The notes beneath the pieces were generated by a model. It saw only the letters and a list, made by a program, of their open reading frames with translations. It did not search any database and had not been told where the DNA came from. This document shows positions 38,364-46,671 of a DNA stretch of 50,986 bases, piece by piece; positions within the stretch are counted from its first letter, which is position 1; each line of letters begins with the position of its first letter. This DNA comes from Bhargavaea cecembensis DSE10 (GTDB lineage Bacteria; Bacillota; Bacilli; Bacillales_A; Planococcaceae), in assembly GCF_000348905.1 (NCBI RefSeq), contig NZ_AOFT01000019.1, positions 1 to 50,986 on the forward strand, read 5' to 3'. Position numbers and translations under genes: made by a program.

Positions 38364-39242
38364 ATGAACGTGAATGAATTCAATATTATCAAGACGCTCG
38401 CCGAGGAAGGCAATATGCGCAAAGCGTCGGACCGGCTGTTTATTTCACAGCCCGCACTGTCCCAGCGGCTCCGCTCCATCGAAAAAGAATGGGGCGCACC
38501 GCTGTTCATCCGGTCATCCAAAGGACTGATCCCGACACCTGCAGGAGAGCACGTCATACAGTTTGCAAGGGAAACGCTTGCCCGCTATGAAGAAGTCACA
38601 GAAACCCTTCAGGCAATGGTCCATAAGGTGCATGGGACACTTAAGATCGCCTGTGCATCGATTGTCGGGCAGACCTGGCTGCCGGCTGTGCTGAAGGACT
38701 TTGTCACCGAGTATCCGGACGCGAAGATTTCCCTTATGACCGGTTGGAGCTCTGAAATCGTCAGGGCCCTTCATGAGGGGGAAGCCCATGTCGGCATCGT
38801 CCGCGGCCATTCCGACTGGAAGGGGGCCAAGGTCCATCTGTTCAGGGACCATCTTTATCTGGTGGACACGGTGATCCGCTCCGTCGATGAGATACCGGGA
38901 ACGGAAAGGCCGTTTGTCCAGTTCAAGAGTGATTCGGATTATTACGAAGAAATCAGAGAATGGTGGCAGAGGCATTTCCAGTCGAGTCCGGGCCGCCAGA
39001 TTATCGTCGATCAGATTGAAACGTGCCGCCAGCTTGCCTTAAACGGCATTGGCTATGCCGTGCTTCCCTCCATCACATTACGTGCAGACGACCCGGTCAA
39101 TAAAATCCCTCTCACTGACGGGGATGACCGGTTCGAGCTGACGAGGGACACCTGGCTGATCGGCTATGAACAGGCACTCACCCTGCCGCAAGTCGAGGCA
39201 TTCAAGGAAACGGCGCTCAGGCACGCGGAACGCGTCAGGTGA
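38364..39242 (+). CDS. ccpC: LysR-type regulator CcpC
   Basis: The 292-residue LysR-family protein matches CcpC, the citrate-responsive regulator of citrate-cycle genes (citZ, citB) in Bacillales. The N-terminal helix-turn-helix is GNMRKASDRLFISQPALSQRLRSIEKEWG. The effector domain carries LKIACASIVGQTWLPAVLKDF, ISLMTGWSSEIVRALHEGEAHVGIVRG, RPFVQFKSDSDYYEEI and VDQIETCRQLALNGIGYAVLPSITL, all close to the family. Only 64 bases separate its stop from the first gene of the next operon and no clear promoter is visible there, so read-through is possible. Confidence 0.93.
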   Translation: MNVNEFNIIKTLAEEGNMRKASDRLFISQPALSQRLRSIEKEWGAPLFIRSSKGLIPTPAGEHVIQFARETLARYEEVTETLQAMVHKVHGTLKIACASIVGQTWLPAVLKDFVTEYPDAKISLMTGWSSEIVRALHEGEAHVGIVRGHSDWKGAKVHLFRDHLYLVDTVIRSVDEIPGTERPFVQFKSDSDYYEEIREWWQRHFQSSPGRQIIVDQIETCRQLALNGIGYAVLPSITLRADDPVNKIPLTDGDDRFELTRDTWLIGYEQALTLPQVEAFKETALRHAERVR

Positions 39243-39306
39243 ACCGGAACCGGAAAGGGCGCAAAAACGTCTCAGAGTACAGCTGAGTCAAAAGGGGATG
39301 GGGCAG

Positions 39307-41634
39307 TTGAGAGCAGTGAAAAGGGGAACGGCTTTATTCATAGTTGCGGTGGCCATGCTGCTGGGGGCGGGTCCTGCTGCGGCAGCGCCTGAGCTGACCG
39401 TCAAGGCTACTGGCGGCATAGACGGAAAGGCCAAGGAAGAAAGGGCCATGCCGGTCGTCGTGGAGATCCGGAATGACGGGGACCCGTTCGAGGGGGATCT
39501 GATCGTTGATTTCAGCAACAGCTATGAATCCGGCACAGCCATGGCGGTCGGCCTGAAGATCGGAACGGGTGAGACGGAGACGGTGAGGGTGACGGTCGAT
39601 TCGCCAAATTCCTACTCCTTCTCTGAACAGCAATTCCGTTTTTTTGACGGAGGCTGGAAAAACGGCAGGGAGATCCGCTATAAAGGCGACCGCCGTCCGA
39701 ATGTGAACTTTTATTATATGGAAACTTCATTTGCAGTCGCTCTTGCCGAAAGTGCGGACCGTCTATCGGGGCTTCAGGACCTGAGCTTCGGCACTACGCC
39801 GGAGTCCGAAGTCATTGGGCCGCTGGGCAGGGATGCCACCCTTCCTGCGGATGCGGCCGGATGGGAGGCGGCGGACCTGATCATCGCGGATGACGGGTTT
39901 CTGGCCGGGCTTTCAAAAGACGACCAGGAGGCCATCGCCGGCCGTATCCGGGCGGGTGCGACGCTCCTGATCGGAATGACTGATGATCCGGCCGATGCGG
40001 GGCTGTTCAAGGGAGCATTGCCGCTTGAACAGCAGGGACGGTCTGAGCTTCCGCCCGAGGCGCTTCGGGAATCGGGTACGGAAACAGCGGTCCCGGCATT
40101 CGAGGTGACATTAAAAGAGGGTGCGCAATCCCTTGGAGAGTGGGAAGGGCGTGTCCTTGCGGCCTTTTCTGAATACGGGGCGGGCCATATTGTCCAGACG
40201 GCATTTTCATTCGGGGATGAGCCGCTGGCTACCGCGCCCGAAACCGCCGGATTCATCGGGGTGATCCTTTCGGGAATTCCGGGGAGCACTGCCGCTTATA
40301 CCGGCATGTACGGCAACCCCGCAAATGATTTTGTCCATCTGGGCCAAAGTGCAACGGAGCGTTTCGAGACCTTCAGGATTCCGGTTGCGGCCGTTATTCT
40401 CATCGTGATGTTCTACATTGTCCTGGTCGGGCCGGTCCTTTACTTGGTCCTCAAAAAAAGGGACCGGCGGGAGCAGGCATGGTGGATCATCCCGGCGGCC
40501 GCGTTCCTGATCTCTGCAGGGATATTTGCTTACGGTGCAAAGGACCGCCTGTTCCATCCCCAGTTCAGGCAGGCTGCCCTGTTCCTTTCTGACGGCAGCG
40601 GAACGCTGACCGGCATGTACACGGGATCCGTACTGACCAATCGGGGAGGGGACCTGGAGGTTGCCGCTTCGTCTCCGATGACCCTCTCGGCTGCAGGGGG
40701 AAGTGCCCCATTCTCCGGCGGTTCGGGAAGCTTCGGGCATGCAGTTGCGGAACAAGCACCCGGGGGAACATTGCTGACACTGAGGGATATGCCGTTCTGG
40801 TCGGTCCGCACGGTCCATGGGGAAACCCGTATTGCGGATGCAGGCAGTCTCGAGGCAGACCTTACAGTTTCCGGAGGCAGCCTGACAGGCACGCTCACCA
40901 ATGGCTTTTCATTCCGCCTTCGGGATGTCTCTGTCTGGAGCGGAACGAGTTTAATCCCGCTCGGTGATCTTGAGGCAGGGGAGACTTTGGAGATTGATGC
41001 GAAAGTTCCCGGCAGCGTGCTGTTTCCGGCGGCTTCAATGGCAGGTCCAACCGGTGGCCGATACGGAAATCCGGATGATGGGAGGGCTGGAAATATGGTG
41101 CAGGCAGCCGGTTATGCCCTGGATGGAAGGCGTCCTGCGCTCGTCGGGCATACCGCCTCTCCGCTGGCCAAAGTGGGTCTGGAAGGGAAGCCGGAATACA
41201 GTTCGGTTTCGGTCATCGTGCAGCCGTTCGACCCGGAAATCCGGCTGTCCGGCCCCTTCCGCATCCCGTCATCCGCGATCAGCGGGCCGGTTTCCCCTGA
41301 GCATCCGGACGGGTATGTGGAGCAGTATCCGGACGGCGAGCTGTTCCTGTCGCCCGGGACGTTCCTTTATGAGCCGTCCGTCCCGGCCGTCTATGCACAG
41401 CCCGGAATCGGCTGGAACTCGTTTAAAGTCAGCGTTTCCGATGGGGCCGGTGTCTCCATCCTGAACCGGTCGTCCGGCGAATTTGAGGAGCTCTCGGCCG
41501 GTACGAATGAGCTTGCTCCTGTTGCGGACTTTATCGGGCAGGATGGTGCTTTCCATTTCCGTATCGAGAGCTCGCACGACGGCGGACATTCAAGGCTGCC
41601 CGAAATCGAATTGGAAGGAGTGGCATCGCCATGA
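39307..41634 (+). CDS. Large exported membrane protein (first gene of the ABC-MoxR operon)
   Basis: The 775-residue protein has an N-terminal signal segment (residues 8-25, ending GPAAAA) and then an extracytoplasmic region that starts with an Ig-like or beta-sandwich domain (AMPVVVEIRNDGDPFEGDLIV). An alpha/beta module at about 175-335 has the feel of a glutamine-amidotransferase-like fold (AADLIIADDGFL..ATLLIGM). Two membrane helices lie at about 358-410 with the conserved GPVLYLVLKKRDRREQAWWIIPAAAFL, and a long beta-rich, again external, C-terminal region follows. I know such proteins only as uncharacterised neighbours of ABC/MoxR genes. A TTG start at 39307 is used because AAAGGGG (39291-39297) is 9 bases before it. 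Its stop overlaps the ATPase start. Confidence 0.8.
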   Translation: MRAVKRGTALFIVAVAMLLGAGPAAAAPELTVKATGGIDGKAKEERAMPVVVEIRNDGDPFEGDLIVDFSNSYESGTAMAVGLKIGTGETETVRVTVDSPNSYSFSEQQFRFFDGGWKNGREIRYKGDRRPNVNFYYMETSFAVALAESADRLSGLQDLSFGTTPESEVIGPLGRDATLPADAAGWEAADLIIADDGFLAGLSKDDQEAIAGRIRAGATLLIGMTDDPADAGLFKGALPLEQQGRSELPPEALRESGTETAVPAFEVTLKEGAQSLGEWEGRVLAAFSEYGAGHIVQTAFSFGDEPLATAPETAGFIGVILSGIPGSTAAYTGMYGNPANDFVHLGQSATERFETFRIPVAAVILIVMFYIVLVGPVLYLVLKKRDRREQAWWIIPAAAFLISAGIFAYGAKDRLFHPQFRQAALFLSDGSGTLTGMYTGSVLTNRGGDLEVAASSPMTLSAAGGSAPFSGGSGSFGHAVAEQAPGGTLLTLRDMPFWSVRTVHGETRIADAGSLEADLTVSGGSLTGTLTNGFSFRLRDVSVWSGTSLIPLGDLEAGETLEIDAKVPGSVLFPAASMAGPTGGRYGNPDDGRAGNMVQAAGYALDGRRPALVGHTASPLAKVGLEGKPEYSSVSVIVQPFDPEIRLSGPFRIPSSAISGPVSPEHPDGYVEQYPDGELFLSPGTFLYEPSVPAVYAQPGIGWNSFKVSVSDGAGVSILNRSSGEFEELSAGTNELAPVADFIGQDGAFHFRIESSHDGGHSRLPEIELEGVASP

Positions 41635-42566
41635 TCGAAACAAGGAACCTGACCAAGTCATACGGCTCTTTCCGTGCCCTGCATGAACTGAACCTGGAAG
41701 TCGGGGAGGGGAACGTATTCGGTTTTGTCGGCGCAAACGGTGCTGGCAAGTCGACGACATTTTCGATTCTGGCGACCCTGCTGCCTCCGACTTCGGGAGA
41801 TGCCTTTGTCGGAGGTCACAGCGTGCGTACGTCCCCTGCGGAAGTGCGCAGGCTGATCGGCTATATGCCGGATTTTTTCGGTGTGTATGACCAGCTGAAA
41901 ACAGAGGAGTATCTGGACTTTTATGCGGCCAGCTACGGCATTCCGGCCGGAGGGCGAAAAGTTCTGATCGGCCAGCTGCTGGACCTGGTGAATCTCTCGG
42001 AAAAGAGGGACGCCTATGTCGACTCCCTGTCACGGGGGATGAAGCAGCGGCTGTGCCTGGCCCGAAGCCTGATCCATGACCCGAAAGTGCTGATCCTTGA
42101 TGAGCCGGCATCCGGGCTTGACCCGAGGGCGAGGGTCGAAATGCGGGAGATCATGAAACGGCTGAAGGATATGGACAAAACGATCCTTATCTCATCCCAT
42201 ATCCTCCCTGAGCTGGCGGAGATGTGTGACGAGATCGGCGTCATTGACCGGGGGCGGCTGCTGGCCAGGCAATCCGTACGGGAGATCCATTCCATGATGA
42301 AAGGGGACCGGATCATCACCGTGAAGCTGAACGGCCCTGCCGCTGCTGCGGCAGAATTCTTCGAAGAAAGGCCGTTTGTCTCGGCAATCAGCAGGGATGA
42401 TGAGGCGGGCGAGGTCACATTCTCGTTCAGCGGTTCCCGGGCGGAGCAGGAGGAACTGCTTGCTGCGGCCGCTGCCAGTCCGCTCGGCATCCGTTCCTTT
42501 TCCGAAGAGGAGACCGACCTCGAAGACGTGTTCCTGTCACTGACGAAGGGAGGCGGGGCGCAATGA
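41631..42566 (+). CDS. ABC transporter ATP-binding protein
   Basis: The 311-residue ATPase has every hallmark: Walker A VGANGAGKSTTFS, Q-loop region YMPDFFGVYDQL, signature LSRGMKQRLCLARSL, Walker B VLILDEPASGLDP and the switch His in ILISSHILPEL. The C-terminal extension of about 90 residues (TVKLNGPAAAAAEFFEERP...EETDLEDVFLSLTKG) is that of the CcmA/GldA/NatA branch used with ABC-2 permeases. Its start and stop overlap neighbours by four bases each, so the exported protein, ATPase and permease are translated together. Confidence 0.94.
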   Translation: MIETRNLTKSYGSFRALHELNLEVGEGNVFGFVGANGAGKSTTFSILATLLPPTSGDAFVGGHSVRTSPAEVRRLIGYMPDFFGVYDQLKTEEYLDFYAASYGIPAGGRKVLIGQLLDLVNLSEKRDAYVDSLSRGMKQRLCLARSLIHDPKVLILDEPASGLDPRARVEMREIMKRLKDMDKTILISSHILPELAEMCDEIGVIDRGRLLARQSVREIHSMMKGDRIITVKLNGPAAAAAEFFEERPFVSAISRDDEAGEVTFSFSGSRAEQEELLAAAAASPLGIRSFSEEETDLEDVFLSLTKGGGAQ

Positions 42567-43393
42567 AGGCCGACCTGTCCAATCCGGTGCTGATGAAGGA
42601 GATCAAGCTCCGGTTCCGCTCGCCGAAAAGCTTTGTGGGTATTCTTTTTTACCTTGCTGCGATGAGTCTGTTTGTCATCGGCTTCATGTACATCATGACG
42701 CAGGACGGATCATCCGGAGGATATCTGGACCCCGCACAAAGCTATATGCTGTTCACGATGCTGACTTTTATCCAGCTTGTTCTGGTCCTCTTCATCACAC
42801 CGGGACTGACCGCGGGAGCCATCAGCTCAGAGCGGGAAAAGCAGACGCTCAACATGCTGCTGACCACATCGCAGTCGTCATTCCAGATCATTATCGGCAA
42901 ACTTCTGTCATCGATCGCTTTTCTGGTTCTGATGCTGGCATCCAGCCTCCCTTTGTACAGCATCGTCTTCCTGTACGGCGGTGTATCGCCGAAACAGCTC
43001 CTTCTGCTCATGTTCTACTTCCTGCTGACCACGGTTGCAATCGGAAGTCTGGGAGTGATGTTCTCCACACTGATCAGGAAAACGATCGTCTCGATGATCG
43101 CGACTTACGGTTCGGTTCTTGCCCTGCTCGCGGTCACCGGTTTTCTCAGTGTTTTCTTCGCCTCACTGAGCCAGGGGGGCACATCTCCCGGTGCTCATCT
43201 GTTTGCGGCGATCAATCCGGCTGTTCTGACCGCCTCTCTCCTCGCACCGGATTCCGGAGATTTCCTGCACGGGATGACCGGTCTGAGGTGGCCGATCTGG
43301 CTGATTTATCTTTTGGTTTATCTGATTGTGACAGCAGTTGCTGTTTTCGTATCGGTGAAATCACTGCGTGTCAATATGGCAAGCGGAAAGTAA
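42563..43393 (+). CDS. ABC-2 type permease
   Basis: The 276-residue permease has six predicted membrane segments: about 21-41 (SFVGILFYLAAMSLFVIGFMY), 52-72, 108-130 (LLSSIAFLVLMLASSLPLYSIVFLYGG), 135-160, 170-195 and 240-262. It starts MKADLSNPVLMKEIKLRFRSPKSF, the amphipathic N-terminus typical of ABC-2/GldF-like exporters, and contains the GAISSEREKQTLNMLLTTSQSS element found in NatB/GldF families. With the preceding ATPase it would form a heterotetrameric exporter in the cytoplasmic membrane; its substrate is unknown. Confidence 0.92.
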   Translation: MKADLSNPVLMKEIKLRFRSPKSFVGILFYLAAMSLFVIGFMYIMTQDGSSGGYLDPAQSYMLFTMLTFIQLVLVLFITPGLTAGAISSEREKQTLNMLLTTSQSSFQIIIGKLLSSIAFLVLMLASSLPLYSIVFLYGGVSPKQLLLLMFYFLLTTVAIGSLGVMFSTLIRKTIVSMIATYGSVLALLAVTGFLSVFFASLSQGGTSPGAHLFAAINPAVLTASLLAPDSGDFLHGMTGLRWPIWLIYLLVYLIVTAVAVFVSVKSLRVNMASGK

Positions 43394-43405
43394 AGGAGGG
43401 GTGGG

Positions 43406-44797
43406 ATGGACAGCAGGCGAAAGCTGGACGTTGCCGTCGCGCAAGTGCGGCGCAGGCTCATGGCGGAATGGTTCGTGAGGACGGCTGTCCGGGGGCTGGC
43501 TGCGGGCGCGGTCATGGCCGCGGCAGTGTTTGCTGCCTCCCGTCTGTTTGTCTGGCCGGGTTACGCGGGCTATGCGGGCATTGCAGCAGCGCTTGCTGCG
43601 GTCGCGGCATTTGCATATGAATGGCGGAGGTCGCCGTCGCGGCAGGAGGCTGTGAGGCAGTTGGATTCGTTTAGCCGGGACAATGTCATCCTGGCCGCAG
43701 AGACGGACGGAACCCGTGAAAACCCTCTTTCTTCGGCCCTTGCGGATGCGGCCGCGGATGCTGCCGGCGGAGCACTGGGCCGGTTCCGGAAAAGGAGGGG
43801 GCGGTGGACGGAGCGCACGCCGCTCCTGGTCGCGGGCATCTCCGCCGCTGCCCTGGCAGGACTTGCCCTGTTTCCTTCCTCCGCACAGCTGGAAGCGCAA
43901 GAAGCCGAAAAAGAGCGGGAGATCATCGAGGATCTCGCAGACGATGTAGGCGATCTCTCGGAAAGGGCAGAGGATCCGGGAATGGAAAAACGGCTTGCTG
44001 ATCTGGCCGATGACATCAGGTCCGCCGAATCTCCGGAAGAAGCGGTCCGCGAGGCGGTCAAGCTTCAGCGTGAATTGTCCCTCCGGGAACGCCTCAGGGA
44101 ACGTCCGGGAGACAGCCCGGGCCCGGCAGCCGGAGAACGCAGCCTGACACCCGGCGAGGCTGCAGCGGCACTGGCCGAATTGTCAGGGGATGCCGAAGAA
44201 CAGCTGGCCGGCATGGGGCGGACGTCAGGGGCAGGAGCACATGCTTCTTCCGGAAACGAAGGGGCCGGTACTTCCGAAGATTCGGGGGGAAAGGAAGGCC
44301 GGCCGTCGGAAGGAAGCGGAAGTGCAAATACGGGAGCGGATGGTGAAGGGGATTCATCCGGCGGAAATGGCGCCGGTGAATCAGAAGGCAATGGAGGCGG
44401 AGCGCAGGACGGGGGTGGGAACAAAACGGAAAGCGGCAATGGAAGCGGGGCAGCGAATGGAACTGGGTCCGGGTCAGGAGAAGATGGCGGAGAAAGTCCG
44501 GGTTCCGGCAGCGGGGGCTCCGGCCAGGGCCCGGGTGACTGGGATCGGAATCTCGTCAGTACGCCCCAGTCTCCGCCCGAACCCGGGGACACGGTGCTGG
44601 ACGCAGGCCCTCAGACAGAAGGGAAGTCTGCTGCAGAAAGCCTTGTTCCCGCAGAAAAAGGGGAAGTCCGGCCCTATGCGGAGGTGCAAAGCGAATACCG
44701 GGATGCCTATGTGGAACATGCAGGCCGTCTTGGCCTTCCGGAAGACCTCCAGCAAGTCCTGTCCGATTACTTTTCGTCGATCGACACGAGGGAGTGA
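43406..44797 (+). CDS. Three-TM protein with Gly/Ser-rich linker (DUF4175-like), MoxR operon
   Basis: The 463-residue protein begins with DVAVAQVRRRLMAEWFVRTAVRGL and has three N-terminal membrane helices (about 25-45, 50-68 and 133-152), an arrangement that recalls DUF4175-like proteins. A charged coiled coil follows at about 165-235 (AEKEREIIEDLADDVGDLSERAED). Then comes a low-complexity linker of roughly 120 residues of Gly, Ser, Asn, Glu and Ala, and a short conserved-looking C-terminus VRPYAEVQSEYRDAYVEHAGRLGLPEDLQQVLSDYFSSID, which often closes such proteins beside MoxR genes. The linker suggests a flexible tether reaching a partner. AAAGGAGG precedes the start, 12 bases after the permease. 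Role unknown. Confidence 0.8.
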   Translation: MDSRRKLDVAVAQVRRRLMAEWFVRTAVRGLAAGAVMAAAVFAASRLFVWPGYAGYAGIAAALAAVAAFAYEWRRSPSRQEAVRQLDSFSRDNVILAAETDGTRENPLSSALADAAADAAGGALGRFRKRRGRWTERTPLLVAGISAAALAGLALFPSSAQLEAQEAEKEREIIEDLADDVGDLSERAEDPGMEKRLADLADDIRSAESPEEAVREAVKLQRELSLRERLRERPGDSPGPAAGERSLTPGEAAAALAELSGDAEEQLAGMGRTSGAGAHASSGNEGAGTSEDSGGKEGRPSEGSGSANTGADGEGDSSGGNGAGESEGNGGGAQDGGGNKTESGNGSGAANGTGSGSGEDGGESPGSGSGGSGQGPGDWDRNLVSTPQSPPEPGDTVLDAGPQTEGKSAAESLVPAEKGEVRPYAEVQSEYRDAYVEHAGRLGLPEDLQQVLSDYFSSIDTRE

Positions 44798-44802
44798 GAA
44801 AA

Positions 44803-45792
44803 ATGGCGTTTACGAAAGAGGATTACAACGAAATGAGCCTGAAAATCGTCCAGGTAAAGGAAGAGGTGGGAAAGTTCATCGTCGGGCAGGAGGAGTCGGT
44901 GGACTTTATCCTTTATTCCATTCTTGCCGGCGGCCACACCCTTCTTGAGGGATTGCCGGGACTTGGGAAAACGATGCTGATCCGGACGTTTTCCGAAGTG
45001 CTGGACCTGGGCTTTTCCCGAATCCAGTTCACGCCGGACCTGATGCCCTCGGACATTACCGGGACGACGGTGATTGAAGAGGCACCGGACGGACGCAAGA
45101 ACTTTGTCTTCCGCGAAGGCCCTTTGTTCAGTGAGATGGTGCTTGCTGACGAAATCAACCGTGCAACTCCGAAAACTCAAAGTGCGCTGCTCGAAGCGAT
45201 GGGAGAGCGGACGGTGACCACGCTCGGAATCACGCGTCCGATGAAGGACCCGTTTTTTGTGCTTGCCACACAGAATCCGATTGAACTCGAAGGAACCTAC
45301 CCGCTTCCAGAAGCGCAGCTGGACCGATTTCTCTGCAAGGTAATCGTTCCGCTTCCGGGTAAGGAAGAACTGAAGGAAATCATCCGCCGTACGACGGGAA
45401 GCCCGGCAGGAAATCTCCGGAAACTGCTGGGACCGGAAGATATCCGGCGTGCCCGTGAAATGGTTCGGGAAGTGATTTTGCCCGAGGAAATGCTGGACGT
45501 GGCAGCCCGGATCGTCACCGGCACGCATCCGTCCGATTCACCGTTGGATGAGGTGCGCCGATGGATCCGTTTCGGCAGCGGTCCCCGCGGACTGCAGAGC
45601 CTGGTGCTTGCGGCGAAAGCACGGGCGCTGGCTGAAGGACGTTTCCATGTGTCAATCGGCGACCTGAAAAACTGTGCGGTTCCGGTACTGCGGCACCGGC
45701 TGCTGTTTAACTATGAGGGTGAAGCGGCGGGCATGCCCGCGGATGAACTGATCACCCGGCTGGCCGAACTGTCCGCCGGTGGCCCGTCATGA
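44803..45792 (+). CDS. MoxR family AAA+ ATPase
   Basis: The 329-residue cytosolic ATPase is of the MoxR branch. Motifs are Walker A LLEGLPGLGKTMLIRTF, the insert PDLMPSDITGTTVIE, Walker B MVLADEINRATPKTQSALLEAM, and sensor 1 FVLATQNPIELEGTYPLPEAQLDRF with the arginine finger. The C-terminal lid helices end at ELITRLAELS. MoxR proteins work with vWA-domain partners as chaperones that activate or insert cofactors into enzymes; the following DUF58 gene overlaps its stop. ATG 44803 has GAGGGAG upstream; the GTG at 44794 overlaps the previous stop and is less likely. Confidence 0.94.
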   Translation: MAFTKEDYNEMSLKIVQVKEEVGKFIVGQEESVDFILYSILAGGHTLLEGLPGLGKTMLIRTFSEVLDLGFSRIQFTPDLMPSDITGTTVIEEAPDGRKNFVFREGPLFSEMVLADEINRATPKTQSALLEAMGERTVTTLGITRPMKDPFFVLATQNPIELEGTYPLPEAQLDRFLCKVIVPLPGKEELKEIIRRTTGSPAGNLRKLLGPEDIRRAREMVREVILPEEMLDVAARIVTGTHPSDSPLDEVRRWIRFGSGPRGLQSLVLAAKARALAEGRFHVSIGDLKNCAVPVLRHRLLFNYEGEAAGMPADELITRLAELSAGGPS

Positions 45793-46655
45793 CGGAAGCA
45801 TTTTTTTCGTCTTCCGATACGATTGCCGCCGGCCGGCTCAGGCACCTGGCCCGCACCGCTCCAAAAGGGATGCATCACGGGCGGAACGCATCGGGAAGTA
45901 GCGGGGCATCGCAGGATTTCTCGGATTTCCAGCCCTATGCACCCGGTGATGATATCCGCAATGTCGACTGGAACGTCTACGCAAGGACGGACCAACTGTT
46001 CATCAAGCGTTTCATGGATGAGCGCGAGCTCCGTGTGTCGGTGATTTTGGATGCCAGCCGGTCAATGGGCGGCGGCCGGTGGCTGTTTGCAAGGAGGCTG
46101 TGCGGGATGCTCGGCCTGATGGCGCTGGCGGCCGATGACCACCTGCACTTCATCACCGCAGGAGAACCTGCGCCATCCGTCTTTACGGCAAAGGGCGCGC
46201 GGAACAGGTACCGGTTCCTGGGTCACCTGGAACAGCTGCAGTCCCCCGGAGGGAGCGGCTTTGCGGGTGCGGCAGCATCAGAAAATCTTTTGGGCGCATC
46301 AGTCCGGTATATCGTGACGGACGGCCTGGAGCCGCCTGCATCGTTCCGTCCGCTGTTCCGCAAACTCAGGAAAAGCGCGGGCGAGGTCAGGATGGTTTTG
46401 GTGTCGGATGACCGCCCGGACATGCCAGCCGGGACCCGTGATGTCCGTTTTGTCGATTCTGAGACCGGCAAGGCAGTGGATGTCACCCTTACGGCAAGCG
46501 CAATGCACAGGCAACAGCAGCTGAGGGAGCGGCATTTTTCAGAGCTTGCTGCCCTCTGCCGGGAGTACGGCATTGCCTTGCTGGAGGCGGTGGAACAGGA
46601 AGGTGCAACGGATTTTGTGTCAAGAAAGATGAGACGGGCGGGCTGGGCCCGCTGA
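45789..46655 (+). CDS. DUF58 domain protein (vWA-like MoxR partner)
   Basis: The 288-residue cytosolic protein carries the DUF58 block DFQPYAPGDDIRNVDWNVYARTDQLFIKRFMDERELRVSVILDASRSMGGG, whose DASRS is a metal-ion-dependent adhesion site as in vWA domains. DUF58 proteins are the usual second component after MoxR, in methanol dehydrogenase-like and other chaperone systems. Its start overlaps the MoxR stop (ATGA). The rest is helical, ending in MRRAGWAR. It lacks a membrane segment, unlike many DUF58 proteins, which suits a soluble adaptor between the ATPase and the membrane vWA proteins. Confidence 0.92.
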   Translation: MTEAFFSSSDTIAAGRLRHLARTAPKGMHHGRNASGSSGASQDFSDFQPYAPGDDIRNVDWNVYARTDQLFIKRFMDERELRVSVILDASRSMGGGRWLFARRLCGMLGLMALAADDHLHFITAGEPAPSVFTAKGARNRYRFLGHLEQLQSPGGSGFAGAAASENLLGASVRYIVTDGLEPPASFRPLFRKLRKSAGEVRMVLVSDDRPDMPAGTRDVRFVDSETGKAVDVTLTASAMHRQQQLRERHFSELAALCREYGIALLEAVEQEGATDFVSRKMRRAGWAR

Positions 46656-46671
46656 ACAGGGAGGAGATCGA

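Noticed and set aside
42563-43393. Sodium exporter NatB as the identity of the permease
   Set aside because: It shares the ABC-2 pattern and the SEREKQTLNMLLTT-like element with NatB and GldF, but the operon context does not fit Na+ export, so only the general family is given.
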